From contig JABCPU010000024.1 of NCBI GenBank assembly GCA_016800925.1, positions 302,365-366,364 of the forward strand: a stretch of 64,000 nt of DNA, given 5' to 3'. The DNA comes from Suillus spraguei. Its lineage: Eukaryota > Basidiomycota > Agaricomycetes > Boletales > Suillaceae. The notes under the pieces were generated by a model. That model did not search any database, had not been told where the DNA came from, and saw only the letters and a list, made by a program, of their open reading frames with translations. Positions 12,148-23,876 of the stretch are shown one piece after another (position 1 is the first letter of the stretch; each line of letters begins with the position of its first letter). Position numbers and translations under genes: made by a program.

Positions 12148-12633
12148 ACACGGCATGGATGTATCATGTGAGTATTGAAAATTTTGTCCTCCCTTACCTC
12201 GCCTTACGCATGGATTGTCAAGATACCCTGTGTTGTTGCTTCTACTTTCGTAGGACTGGCTGCTCAATATTTTTTTGAACACCATCTTAATAGTGTCCCA
12301 TGGTTTTATGTAGCTGCATTCTGCAAATTTATCACGAAGATGGAAAGCGTCCCGAAAGAACATGCGAATGCAGCTTCTCCAACCCTCGGCCTCGTACTAT
12401 TTAATATCGATATTATGCGAGATTGACAGAGTGCAAGGAAAGTTCTAGTCGAGTCGGGTATTATCCAACGATACAAATTTACAATTGGACTGATGGTGAC
12501 CAGCATGGACGCTAAGAATACGCGCAGCTCCAATGTCCATCATGATGCATGTAGGCTGGCCGAATGGTGCGCAAGTAAACTGGTCTAATGGGAAATATAG
12601 GTATATGTACACATGTAACACAGTATGGACAAT
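12148..12633 (+). other. Gene-free stretch between convergent genes
   Basis: No coding sequence I can support. It contains the 3' ends of the small basic protein gene and the alpha/beta hydrolase gene. Confidence 0.5.
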
Positions 12634-13969
12634 TCAATTGGTGTCTACACTTGCAACCGCAACTGACAGCCTTCCTTCTTCAAATGTCTTCTCTAGGAGC
12701 TCATTAAACCTCGTCTTCCACTGCATCGAAATTCCATGACCTGTTCCTTCCCACAAAATAAACTGGGCCTCAGGCATATGTCGATGTATATAGCGACTGT
12801 TAGAACAACGAATTACATCATCCTGGTCGCCTGTCAGGATGAGAACTTTAGGTATTGATGAGGATATCTTGCGCAACCGCGCAGGCGAGACATAGTGAGT
12901 GAGCCCCGCACATATCTGCGACATAGCAGCCCAAGGTGTTTGGGGTCGGGTAATCTTCATACGCCAATGGTAAAACTTGAGGGAAATGAAGTCAGACACA
13001 AATGCGCCGTAAACATGCCATCGCACTGACTGCAGATTGAACTTCCAAGTTGGTCCTTCCCTCTGGGTCATCCTTAGCCTTCTCCGCTTGCCACTTTTCA
13101 GGGTACAGCATATCCATTAGGATAGGAACCTTGACCGCAGGATCTCCTGTCATATTTACCCTACACGTGAAACGAATTAGCATGTAAACGTAGAGAATGT
13201 ATCATATCTAACCTTAACATCGCTGAAGTACCTTTCCACTAAAGGAACTTAGTGTATATTTCATTAATTAGAGATAAAAAAGACCCACAGGTGGCACATT
13301 CAGCCAGAATTGACTACCTGCTGTGGTGACAATCAGGCTCAGGGAAATTATTCTATCAGTTATACGATCCGCAAGCTCTTAGTATACAATTATGATGTAA
13401 GAACCACAGATGAATTTGAAAGACAACAATCATACCTTGTGCTATCATTCCACCCATCGAGATGCCGACAACATGAACACTACGTTCCTCGGTCCATTTC
13501 AGATAGTCAAGTAATACTATGGTATCCTCAGCCATACCACTCGTTCTATAATTCAAAAGGATCAATACACATCAACTAGAATCAAACTGGAAACACACGT
13601 GTATGGACCTCTCGTAGCACCACTCATACCCACACCACGATTGTCGAAAACTAGCACCGAGTACTGGGGAAGTCTCCCGAAGTACTCGACCTGAGGTAAC
13701 CATCCGAAGGATGAGCTATTAACACTGCAAGTATCGTGGTAAACCTACAGCGAAGCCTTCAAACTTTAGATACATTGGACTTACCCCATGATAAAGATGA
13801 TCTTCTCGGGTCCAGTGCCATGCTGCTCATAGTACAAAGAGTGGGTCTCAAGCGGACCTTCCTGGCCGTGAATTCGTGTTACAGGACAAAGACCTCTGCG
13901 AGTACATGTGTCTGGGTCGAACATTGTCTGATATTCGGGGCCTAAAACTTGGTCGGGCGCTACTGACAT
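12634..13969 (-). CDS. Alpha/beta hydrolase fold protein
   Basis: Soluble alpha/beta hydrolase of unknown substrate. The N-terminal exon (start 13969, MSVAPDQVLGPEYQTMF) leads to IIFIMG, then VLVFDNRGVGMS, the strand and oxyanion region usual for this fold. The nucleophile elbow is VVGISMGGMIAQ (about 13450), the acid is probably the Asp in LILTGDQDDVI (about 12835), and the His lies in EGTGHGISMQ (about 12740). A 55-nt intron (donor GTCAGT, acceptor CTCAAG) follows the TNLEVQSA segment and joins it to FYHWRMKITRPQT; without it the frame looks broken. The closest resemblance I recall is to the uncharacterised hydrolases common in Agaricomycetes. Confidence 0.85.
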
Positions 13970-15310
13970 GGTTGCTGGGGAAGAAAGCTGATATTTGGCA
14001 GTACCTGATGTTACTTATTATAAGCTGAGGATAGCTATACTGTGGGCAGAACTATCCTGAAGTGGTTCTGCCGGCAGAACTGGCACAACCATCATTCTGC
14101 CACCGTGGCAGATGGTCTAATCACGTGGGTTTTCATACCGTATGTACTACCTACGTGGATGGACGCCTGGACACTAAACAACAACTAGACAAGTATGTGA
14201 AATCGATCGCAGTAATGCGAGAATTTGAAATTCCCGTATCCATGATAGTACAACATGTCGATAGGCCAAAATCAGTTTTACACTGTATCAATGGTTTGGG
14301 ATAATTACATTATAGTCAGATATGTCGCAGCACAATTTCGGGATCAAACGTCCCGCCATGATGGTAGGGAATCGTCGACACGAGTCCGTCAAACAGCAAC
14401 ATGATGGGTCACAATGTCTGCCTGCATAAAGTCGCCTATGTCACTCACTTACGCCATCGTACCGTCAATTGTGCGTTTACCATTCACGGGTCACATGGTC
14501 TGTAACCCTCGCAAGCGTCCCTGTCTGCTCTCTCTTGATGTTTACATGAATGGTATAGTTTGTACTATGGGATGCGTTGGACTAGGTGGTGAGGCCACCC
14601 ACCGAACGCAATGAGGAGACTAGTAATATTTATCAAAATCAATATCGCAGAGAAATTTCACCCTAATCAACTTGGATGAATCAGCCTGCAACCGGATAAC
14701 TACAAGACGTCAAATGGCATGGTCTCCTCTTGGATCTTTACTTGTCAACACGACTTTTTCATTCGAGGTCAGAAGATTCATGGTTATCAGCTCTGAAAAT
14801 TGTTGAAAATGCTGAATACAGGTGTTCGATTCTTCGTACTCTCTCGCTTGATGGAACACTGTATTTCGATCTGCAAGAGACCTGACATACGTCGGCGGAC
14901 TCCAATCAATTCATCAATGCTTTGCTCGATAATATGAACCTGGGCGAGTTAGCATCACTGGATATTGAGTCGCTTTGCTATATACCTTCAAAGTAGCGGA
15001 GCTAAAATATATTATCATTGTCATGCTATCACATTATTTGCTAGTAGGACTTCACCCGGACTGCTGTATACGACATCATGCTCAAATTAGAGATGTGACA
15101 TGTAAGGCGGGGGAGGCGTGTCTGGCTCCAAAACTAAACAAAGGCGGAAATGGAATTTGGCCTATTACGGAAATAGCTGTGCATGTTCAAACAAACGGTG
15201 TCGATATATAATCTTCACTGGGTGCCCTTCTCTCTGACGAAAGTTCATACAAGACATATAGTCGTCACATAGCCTTTGAAGATTCTCATAGTCCAATTGA
15301 AGCTTCCCTA
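13970..15310 (+). other. Gene-free stretch
   Basis: About 1.3 kb with no supported gene. A short uninterrupted frame at 14062-14304 has no recognisable features. The right end is the promoter of the membrane protein gene. Confidence 0.5.
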
Positions 15311-16410
15311 ATGACTCCACAACCCTCAGCGTCTATTTCCGGGGGTAAGTCGCACTATCTTTATCATCACTTGGTCGATTCTAAGCACCACTTTTAGTTT
15401 CAGCCAGGATGCTTGCTGTGTTCCCATTTCTCACAATCGCAGCAGCTTACATGGTTATGGTCCGGTGTCTCTACGGGAATGGCCTGATCTCGAAGTTATA
15501 CACAATATGTGGCGCGCCAGTAGAGGGGGGATCGTTCCCAACGCGTATTGCATACACCAATATCCCCGCTCTTGATTTCAACATCTGTGGCTTTGTTACG
15601 TTTTATCATGGCTTGATGAACACGACATACCGACCACTTCTAATCCTTATGTGCACCACACTTTCCGCAATCGCCATAATCCCTTTCGCAGAAGCCACCC
15701 GCGAACATCACTCTAAGCAGCTCAAGATGCCTGCGACTATTTGCATGATTTTCCAGTTCTGCAGCTTTGCGGTGGTCATGCCGACTTATTGGTTTGCCTT
15801 TGCACTCACGGGTGGCACGACCCATCGCAGCGACAGAATCAATCAAGGGAACGCAGAAGCACTTCTATTTGCCTTTATCGTTGGTTATGCTATTCCCACT
15901 GTTTGCCTGGTGGTTTTTGAAGACCCAGTGGTGACTGCGATGTGGCAGTTTTTTCCACTGTTCATGAAAATCGCCCAGTGGACGCACTCTAAAATCAGAC
16001 CGCCTTCGCGTCACACTGGATCAGGATATGGTACTGTTCAAGCCATGTACTTGCTCGTATTCGTCACTTCCGCGTATTTGCACGTTGCGCACATCTGGCC
16101 TCTCTTCAACAGTCAAGCGCTCGTCGAACAGCTTATAATGCCCTCCGTGGTTCCTTTGGACCCGTCAGCAATTTCTCTTGCTGAAGGTGTGGCAGCATTC
16201 ATGAAGTGGGATGTGGCATTCGCAGCGGGCTCAACTATTTTGATAACACTATGGTTTGCCAGAAGTTTAGCAAGCTTGGTGGTTCTACTTTTGTGGCATG
16301 TGTCCGCTGCTTTTACAGTGGGACCTGCAGCTGCAATTGCCGGAGTAATGATGTGGAGAGAAGCGACAATAAATGCACAGGCCATTACCAAGGCAGAGAA
16401 AGCTCTATGA
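15311..16410 (+). CDS. Polytopic membrane protein, about nine TM segments, unknown function
   Basis: Two exons. A short first exon (MTPQPSASISG, 15311-15344) is joined by a 53-nt intron (gtaagt...ttttag) to a long second exon that starts VSARMLAVFPFLT. Hydrophobic segments are visible as MLAVFPFLTIAAAYMVMV, FNICGFVTFYHGLM, LLILMCTTLSAIAIIPF, ICMIFQFCSFAVVMP, LLFAFIVGYAIPTVCLVV, WQFFPLFMKI, AMYLLVFVTSAYLHVA, VAFAAGSTILITLWFA and LVVLLLWHVSAAFTVG. The conserved-looking loop LYTICGAPVEGGSFPTR follows TM1. Length is about 346 residues. It looks like a family of fungal integral membrane proteins that I associate with secondary-metabolite loci, but I cannot name it, and no biosynthetic genes flank it here. 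Confidence 0.75.
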
Positions 16411-16573
16411 TAGTTGTCACTGTAAGACCCACATTCTGTATATATACTTCGATAATCTTGAGAAGCTTTTTTGAGATATTTTTGTAGAACGGGGCAGCAG
16501 ATTTGAAAGTACTGATGGACAGGCTCACGGTGAAGGATGTAGATAGAATTGCGCAAGAACATACAGTACAAGA

Positions 16574-17821
16574 TTACTGTCCGGAGGGTTGATCTGCCCG
16601 CATTGCCATTGCTGCCTGCCCTGCTGCAGTCGCTGCCAGTCTGGATCGTTTCCTCTCGGCCTCTGAGTACAGCGATCAGTAATCTTTAGCATTTAAAGTT
16701 ACAATTCAGAACACACACCTGCTTCTTTCTCCCGCTCAATTTCGGCAACAATTGCTTCGATTTCAGGTAGCTCCAAGTGCTATGAAGCTTGTCAGCGACT
16801 AATGAATGATCATGAAATGAGATAAAGTCGAACCGTCACTTTGCCATAACTTTCCATGACACTGATCTCGATGTTTTTCGCTCCTGTCTGCACAACTTCA
16901 AGAAGACTTTTGATAGTCAGCTTTATGCTTTCTTCGCGAGTCATGCCATCTTTGTGATTTTTCTCAAGGAACTCGCGAACCGTTTTCGACGATCGACCAA
17001 TTGCATTAGCCTAGAAAAAATGTGGGCTATGTCAACCACGTACTGTAGGGTGGAGAATGCGACGTACCTTCCATGCGCTATAGATGCCACTCGGCTCAGT
17101 CTGGTATAGTCTTGGTCGCGAATCATGTGGATCGAATCCGATGATCAATGTTGAGATACCAAATGGTCGTACACCACCGGATTGTGTGTATTTCTGGGAG
17201 AGTGAACAGATGAGGGCAAATGTCATGCCAACAGCAGTCAACCACTGACCTGCTGTATACCAGCAATGTGTCTTGTTATATATTCTACTGTGACGGGATC
17301 CTCTACGGTCAGTCGATGGATTTGACATTCTATCCGCGCTTTGTCAATCAGGACTCTGCCGTCTGCGGTCAGGCCTGCACGATGCGAGATTAAATGATGT
17401 AGCTGAGTGGGACATCCAGGAGCGTACCAGCAAATGCCAGGCAGATGTGGTCATCAAGCATCACGACCTTTCTCACTGTACGGGGGTCTTGGAGTTGCAA
17501 AACAGATTTCTTTTCGACGCCAAGGACGACCACATCATTACCCCGAACACCGACCTACAGATGGACAATGAGTGCTACCATTAAGCCAAATAATGTCAAA
17601 GTCTTACAGCACATGTTCCTTTGCGAACAGCTTCAAGGGCATACTCAACCTACAATAGATAAAGTAAAGATCACGGTCATTGACATTGAGACGCGACTTC
17701 ACTGACCTGGAACAAGTGACCATCCGGAGAGAAGACAGTAAGTGCTGTACAGAGATCAGTAACTGGATTCGCTAGCTTCTATAAGTGTCAGAGACGCACC
17801 GCGATCGTATGACCTAGACAT
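16574..17821 (-). CDS. PRE6: 20S proteasome subunit alpha-4 (PSMA7/Pre6)
   Basis: Structural alpha-ring subunit of the 20S proteasome. Start at 17821 (MSRSYDR), split by an intron at once. The following exons give the DGHLFQVEYA-type N-terminal helix region, then [60 protein letters not shown] and [20 protein letters not shown]. Next are [18 protein letters not shown] and [13 protein letters not shown], with a charged C-terminal helix ending at 16574. [15 protein letters not shown] and [13 protein letters not shown] match alpha-4 rather than the other six alpha subunits. No catalytic Thr, as expected for an alpha subunit. The divergent neighbour at 18014 is a ubiquitin peptidase, so both genes of this pair belong to the ubiquitin-proteasome system. 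Confidence 0.95.
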
Positions 17822-18013
17822 AACTGCAAGCAAGTGGTGGATGTGATCTACAGAGTAGGTGATACGAAGTCTTATGTGCTTGAACGCGCGTCGAGGCTGG
17901 CGTACGTTCGCTTAGTAAGCGCATCCATTTATGTCGGAACTAGTATTGATCACTAATGTTTTAACCACACTAACTCGAGTGCTTAAATCACAGTACTTGC
18001 TTGCACGACGCGG

Positions 18014-19908
18014 ATGGACTCAGACGATGACATAGAAGTCATCGGTGAGAGTAGCTCACGGCCGTCGTGAGTGGAGTAATTGAATCCATCATTATCCTCC
18101 GCAAGCTTACTCTGGTACTACCAGCTGTGCTGGCCCAACACTGTGCCAGTTGTGTGACATGAACTTCGAGAACCTCAGCGAACTTCAGCGCCATCAGCAC
18201 TATGAAGCACACTTTAATTCCAGTTCTAGTAGTATGCATCTTTTGTCATGTTGCATCATACTCCGCGTTCTCACCTCTTTGATAGAAGAACCATCTAGTA
18301 ATAAATTCAGGAAGCCAGCGATACCCAAAGATTTGTTCAAACCTTATAGTTTTCAACTGTCACTCAGAAAGAAACCGGCAGATGAATTTTGGTATCCTAC
18401 CCTGTCGAGACCACCGCCCGACAACTACTGTCCAGGTATGTCCGTTAGGATTCACATAGACTGCATCCCCTGAGCATAAGTACACCAGCTTGATCCCGCT
18501 CTTGAAGCATGCTCTGAAGAAATCTCATACCAAAGGAAACACACGCAGAGCTGTTCTCTGCTATGAATCAGCCACGTATATCTCTGTCGAGGCATTTGAC
18601 CGCGGATGGGGATGCGGGTAGGTATAACACCAGTCACTGTCTCCATCTAACTGATTTACTATCTCAGATATCGCAATTTTCTCATGGCATGTGCTGCGCT
18701 CATGGACCAGCAAATCAGAGTATATACTTCGCTCTATTAGACGATCCCTTCCCCCTAGTGTTCGCAATCTGCAACGTTGGATAGAAGCCGCATGGAAGGA
18801 AGGTGCAACTGTTGGCATCTACAAGTCAATCAGAACGCTGACTCGCCTTTGGCAGGTTATGACCTTGAAGGCGCTAAAGACTTACGGAGCCTGGTAGATA
18901 CAAAAAAGTGGATCGGTACAGCAGGTACTATCAGAATATTACTCCTTGTGGTCCTGATTGATTCAAAGGCACGCTTTCAGAACTATATACTGCATTCACA
19001 TTTCGCGGAGTCCCGTACGTCATTCCCTCTTTGTAAGACAACATGCTGAGTCTCCGTGCAGCTCACAGCTCGTAGATTTTGATCTTTCAAAAAGCGAGAA
19101 AGGTAACTTTCAGTTCTACGTTAGCGAGTTTCAGACTTATCCCGTTGTCAGGGATTCAAGTTATGATAGACTGGATTGTTCAATACTTCTCGCCGCCAAA
19201 TCAAAACAAGGCACGGTGACTGATATCCTCCGCGGCGCTTCGCCTGTGATCACAACGGACAAGATGCCTCTGGTTCTGCAGTTCAATGGTCATTCTCAAA
19301 CAATCGTTGGATACGAGATCTCAAGGAATGGGGACGCGAATCTTCTTGTATTTGACCCTTCAAGGTAATTTTATCGTTATCGTTGTGAGTGAGTAGAGAC
19401 ACTGACGTGATGTCTCCAAGGCCACCTAGACTTCATTTGCGTCGAGCTGCACTAGCTGGACCTTCTTCTGTTGTGTGGGAACAGTCTCGGACAAATCAAG
19501 TGCTCCAGTCTGTCATGCACCCAACGTATAACGGACGCTCCTCGAAGCTAAAACGTCCTTCGCCATCTTTCGATATGCAACAACACAAACGAACCAGATC
19601 ATCCGAGTTAGAAAATGAGATCATCATCGTAGAAGACTTTGACGCACCCAAGAATGGCGAAGGATCAGGCGTTTCTCTGGGTCAAATGCAGCAATCGACG
19701 CTTGACCCTGGCAATGTCGTGAAGCACTTTCGGCTTGGCACGTCTAAATTGCAGTGCGTGTTCTTTTGCTGGATGGACCATGTGGACTCCTTGACCCTTT
19801 TTCAGGCGCAAGCAAAATTACCAGATACTGTACTTTCCCATGACCAATCCATGGTCCATTGAAGAGCGTAATGGGCGAAAGGTTGTGACGAGCATCTCAT
19901 GCTGTTGA
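18014..19908 (+). CDS. ZUFSP/Mug105-type (peptidase C78) deubiquitinase, frame interrupted
   Basis: Cysteine peptidase of family C78, which in ZUP1 and Mug105 cleaves K63-linked ubiquitin. Exon 1 is MDSDDDIEVIGESSSRPS, a SIM-like acidic start. A C2H2 finger follows (CQLCDMNFENLSELQRHQHY). The catalytic motif is FDRGWGCG-YRNFLMACAALM, split by an intron, with Cys in GWGC. The His/Asp half reads LQFNGHSQTIVGYE and LLVFDPSR. The tail is basic and ends at 19908 after YQILYFPMTNPWSIEERN. Reading the conserved core needs three single-base corrections, each a missing base: near 18716, in the C run 18751-18755, and near 19208. Either the gene is decaying or the assembly dropped bases. Confidence 0.8.
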
Positions 19909-20003
19909 TTTTTCTTAACTTGATACGACTTTCATGTTTCTTTGACACAAAAGTACAAGTTTACTATTTGATGAACAGACCAACTCTGGAGTGTAAATGT
20001 GAT

Positions 20004-21084
20004 TTATTCAGGAGCATCATTGGCACGGCCAATGTGCAAGCTAGGATCATAATCATCTAGGTCCCCTTGCCCCCTGGCTGTATATCTGCCCATTGGCCCT
20101 GGTGTCATACTTGGTGATATCGATGCTGCAGCTTCTATCATGAACACCAGACATTCCAATACGATCTTTGTACCCCCAGGGTAGCGAACAGAAAACGGCT
20201 GACTGACTTTTATGACCCCTGAATGGGTAATCATGGCAAACCTCCAGAAGTACCCATTAGATGCAGCACCATACACTGTAGTGTCAGATCTTCCCCGTGC
20301 CTCCCGAGACTGACGGATGCATGCAAGATAGACCAGAAGTTGGGGCACTATACAATACACAGTACTGCCAACTTTTGCTTGAACAATCAGAATAAGTGAT
20401 TGAAAACGCTTATCCGAAAAGAGGTTGCCTGGTTCCCAGTGGAGGAATGCGTGGCCAACGGCATAGTCAACACAACCAAAAACGGTTTTGTGTGACCGGG
20501 AAGGCACTGAATGTTGGAATGCAGCATCCATATACACCATGATGTCACTGAAGGAGCTCCGGGTCAGGGGTTGTGGCATTTCATTTGGTGTGGTGTTAAG
20601 GTTCATCACCCTTCTGTTTAGAATTCAAGGTTGATACGAGAATGAGATATTGGAGGAAAAAACTTACCAGGATCGAGAATACTTCTGAGAGAATGAGACT
20701 AATTGCAGTTCCGCGAGCAGCATTACTGTCTCGTGAAAAGACCTTGCTGTAGTGATCCAATAGGCCTTCCGTCGCTAACCCCTGAGTAACAGACAGCAGA
20801 ACTTGAACAAACAATACACTTACCAGTATGCGCAGAGGTCTCGACATGTGGCCTGTCTGCCTCGTTTTCAATAGCCCAGACCTCCTGATTGAAGTTCCAC
20901 TGCAGCTTAAAGAACCCAGCCACCTCGTAAAGTCGGTGGCTTCTCCAATGAGTCCTTGTTCCCGTAGTAAGGTATTCTTTGCGGCTGGTATTTCCGCTTC
21001 CAGGTCTGGAACAAGTCTTTGTAGTTCGTCGAGAACGAGAGCCACTGCTTCCTCGGTGAAATGTGGCATATTGTTTTGAGTCAA
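20004..21084 (-). pseudogene. PD-(D/E)XK nuclease-like protein, copy 1 (probably broken)
   Basis: Exons joined by introns near 20775-20820 and 20615-20668. The N-terminus (MTQNNMPHFTEEAVALVLDE) is alpha-helical. The middle gives LLDHYSKVFSRDSNAARG, and the C-terminal exon carries the fold signature: FGCVDYAVGHAFLHW (Asp), then FQSLILIVQAKVG (beta strand with QxK instead of ExK), QLLVYLACIRQSREARG and TTVYGAASNGYFWRF. This pattern fits restriction-endonuclease-like proteins that are multi-copy in Agaricomycetes. The frame changes near 20935, between TDFTR and VAGFFKLQW, relative to the paralogue at 23954-24964; about ten bases are missing. Function unknown; the E-to-Q change suggests loss of activity. 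Confidence 0.55.
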
Positions 21085-21281
21085 GATAATGACCCCTGAA
21101 CGATGGCTGCCCTCGGGACTGAGTTTGAATTTGGCGGATTCTCAGAGTAACGTGATGTCTGGCCAATGAGAAGATGGGTATTTGTGATGATACAAAATAA
21201 ACGATATAATTTTCTTGCGACGCAAACTATACCTGCGAATTTAATGAACCAATCTCAAGCTTCCATCATTGGATCAAGCCA

Positions 21282-21586
21282 TTCACAATGGTTCTCTTGA
21301 TGGCACTCGATCGTTTTGCGCGTGATTTAATCAAAGAATGACACCCTACTGATTATATTCAGACACTCAATAATAACGACAAAACAGATGCGCTACGAGC
21401 ATGCTTGATTGTCTAATGTCAACGGCGAAGGATATGGTATAGGACAGGTGCTTTCAGCACAACAACATTTTGCGTGGTTGAATTGAGGTCCCATGTTGAC
21501 AGTTACGGAGTCGGGTCCTATATGGAAAGCCTCCTTCATCATATCCATCTTGTTACTGACAGTATCCGATACATAAGCAATTGCAT
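21282..21586 (+). repeat. Direct repeat, copy A (about 0.3 kb)
   Basis: Closely similar to 22042-22352. Shared blocks include GATTTAATCAAAGAA, GCGCTACGAGCATGCTTGAT, GGATATGGTATAGGACAGGT and ACTGACAGTATCCGATACAT, all in the same order and direction. Confidence 0.8.
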
Positions 21587-21930
21587 GTATCTGAGTTTGA
21601 CCCCGCGAACATCTTCTTGAGTTTCCCTTCTTGGCCCTGCAGGCTGCCCCATAGAACTCTCCTTCTCCTGCCTAGAACGGTTGTAAATTCAGTCGCGATT
21701 GTAGGCAAAATCGAGTTCCGAAGGGTCCAGGATCGTAAGTACCTATACTTCCCACATATCCAAGTTAGTAAAGTGGCCTTACCGTAAGGTTCTGGCCGCT
21801 TAATAAAACCTTTAGCACCGGCGGTGCGCGCCAGTACCATTTGTGTCACCCTTTTGGGTAACATCATAGCACACAACTTCGCACGATGCTGCCACACTCG
21901 CGCTCATCGTCGACGACGAGGAGCTCTTAT
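21420..21930 (-). pseudogene. Broken coding relic A, partner of the relic at 22180-22480
   Basis: Minus-strand remnants (KGFIKRPEPYG, then an intron-like gap, TTEFTTVLGRRRR and VSDTVSNKMDMMKEAF) are spread over shifting frames. They align with the relic at 22180-22480. From memory, the segment resembles the N-terminal half of large Agaricomycete proteins carrying DUF6589, a multi-copy family; this is unverified. Confidence 0.4.
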
Positions 21931-22041
21931 AAGGTGTGTTTTTGTGTTTTTTTATAAAAAAAATATACATCTAACTACAGGACATTACACGACCTTGTTT
22001 TACATAATTGGCTGACTACGCTGCCGAGTAGACTGTTGACC

Positions 22042-22352
22042 AGCCATTCACAATGCTTCTCTTGATGCACTGGATCGTTTTGCGCTTGATTTAATCAAAG
22101 AACGACTCTCTATCGATTATACTCAATAATAACGACAAAAAGATGCGCTACGAGCATGCTTGATTGTCTAATGTCAACGGTGAAGGATATGGTATAGGAC
22201 AGGTGCTTTCGGCACAACAACATTTTGCATGGTTGAATTGAGGTTCCATGTCGACAGAAACTTTGGAGTTATGGAGTAGGGTGTCCTATAAAGAGCCTCC
22301 TTCACCGTATCCATCTCGTTACTGACAGTATCCGATACATAAGCAATTGCAT
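22042..22352 (+). repeat. Direct repeat, copy B (about 0.3 kb)
   Basis: Second copy of the 21282-21586 repeat, offset by about 765 bp. Small indels and mostly transition differences separate the two. Confidence 0.8.
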
Positions 22353-22480
22353 AGGGACGGAACCAGTCTAGTATCCGAGCTCGACCCCACGAGTCTGCAA
22401 ATAAGCGGTCGAACATCTTCTCGAGTTTGCCTTTTTGGGCCTGCCCCGACTCTGGCTGGCCCTAGAGCCGTTGCAGTTGC
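22180..22480 (-). pseudogene. Broken coding relic B
   Basis: The uninterrupted stretch from 22416 to 22174 reads MFDRLFADSWGRARILDWF, AIAYVSDTVSNEMDTVKEAL, SITPKFLSTWNLNSTM and ends VLYHILHR. It is better preserved than relic A but has no start or downstream half. Same family guess as relic A. Confidence 0.4.
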
Positions 22481-23534
22481 AGTGTCGCACAGACCATTTA
22501 CTCCCATTGTTCAGTAGTAGTCATCCTAAACGGAACGAGATGTACGAGTGTAAGGGTATAGTGGCAGCTGACGAGAGCTTTCACAGGCTCGGAACTGCTA
22601 CTTTCCCGCTCTACTAGCCTCCCTCTGGTACAGTCAACAGACTCTCACCATAGAGAGGCGAGAGCCTGCAGCAGGTACTAAGAAGGTGGTCAGACTCGAT
22701 GGCGCAGTGCTGGACGCTTCTGACATAGGTTTCGCCTTCCATGTCAGTTCGCTAAAACTTCATGTAAGCGGCAGTGCTTTGGTCCTGCATCATGCATCAA
22801 CGTTTCAACCAACGAGGTGAGCCTGCAATCTTGACAGCCATCTCTGAGCAGGAGAGAAAAGATACCAACACTTTCATATCTTTTTTGCAACTTTTGACAT
22901 AGCACGCCCAGTCACCACAGTCGCCGACCTCAGCGATGACGCTGTGCTTTCCGATGTTGCACTCTGTCTTGCGCCGTCCATTTGTCTGTAACTGATTGAT
23001 TCAAGAAGAAACCGTCATGAATGCAGAGTACTTCGGATAATCCAGCAGGTCCTTCACACAGCTCTCTGACAAGTGGGTTCTTCAGCAAACGTCTCTATCA
23101 ACTCCTCACGCAGTACTTGCGCTAAAGTCTTGCAGAAAGCTACGAGCGGTCTCGAAATTCTGGATCCGTAAGCCATTGCGAAGGACTGCCATGTCGATAC
23201 GACACTCACCATGTGCCCGACAACGATTGCAATCGCGGTGCAGTGCGAGAAGAACAGGGAGATCATTGCCCGAATGTAGTAGTTGAACGAGGGGGCTTCC
23301 CCAAATCACCTAACTCCCTTCCAACTTCCGGATTCTATGACCTCTTGCCTGCTCCCTAATATCGAGACGCTATTCAACGCGACATTCACGCCTTCGTGTC
23401 TGAGGAGCTGAAAGAGCTATCAATTTTCGGGGCAACCCATATCTTGCAATGTTGGCTGCAAAAGCCAATGAACTCTTCAAGTAGGCGCGCTTACATGCGG
23501 ATACATCAAAAAACCCTATTCTGCCTTATCCCCA
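22481..23534 (+). other. Decayed region, no intact gene
   Basis: Short frames on both strands, none convincing. Part may be the eroded N-terminal half of the WD40 relic to the right, for example a stretch around 22690-22790 reading VVRLDGAVLDASDIGF. I cannot confirm a NACHT domain. Confidence 0.35.
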
Positions 23535-23743
23535 GTCGGTGATCCCTTACGGGGCACACTTAAATGGTTTCGTCAATCTCGTTCTCACCAGATGGTACTC
23601 GCATCGCGTCTGGTTCGGCGGATAACACTGTGGGGTGCAGCGACGGGACAGTCATTGGGTGAGCCTCAGCAGGGCCACACTCTAGCGGTTAACTCAGTCC
23701 TGTTCACACTAGATAGTGCTCGCATCGCGTCTGGTTCTTGGTG
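23535..23743 (+). pseudogene. WD40-repeat relic (NLR-like protein fragment)
   Basis: About one and a half WD40 blades in shifting frames: VSSISFSPDGTRIASGSADN, then WGAATGQSLGEPQQGHTLAV and NSVLFTLDSARIASGSW. The sequences are close to each other, as in the recently amplified WD40 repeats of fungal NACHT-WD40 proteins. Stops (GHT then TAA; GSW then TGA) and a frame change after SADNTV break it. No start and no downstream blades are present. Confidence 0.7.
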
Positions 23744-23876
23744 ACTGGCACGGCAAATGACGAGTTGCAGGTAGCCGACGAAGCTGCACACCCCAAAGAC
23801 ACTAAATGTACAAATTTGAACAGACCAACTACGAATTTACTCAATCATAGAATTATTTGAATCGTCAATCTTACGA

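Noticed and set aside
12992..13071. Apparent frame shift in the alpha/beta hydrolase
   Set aside because: A 55-nt intron (GTCAGT...CTCAAG) explains it and gives a well-aligned product.
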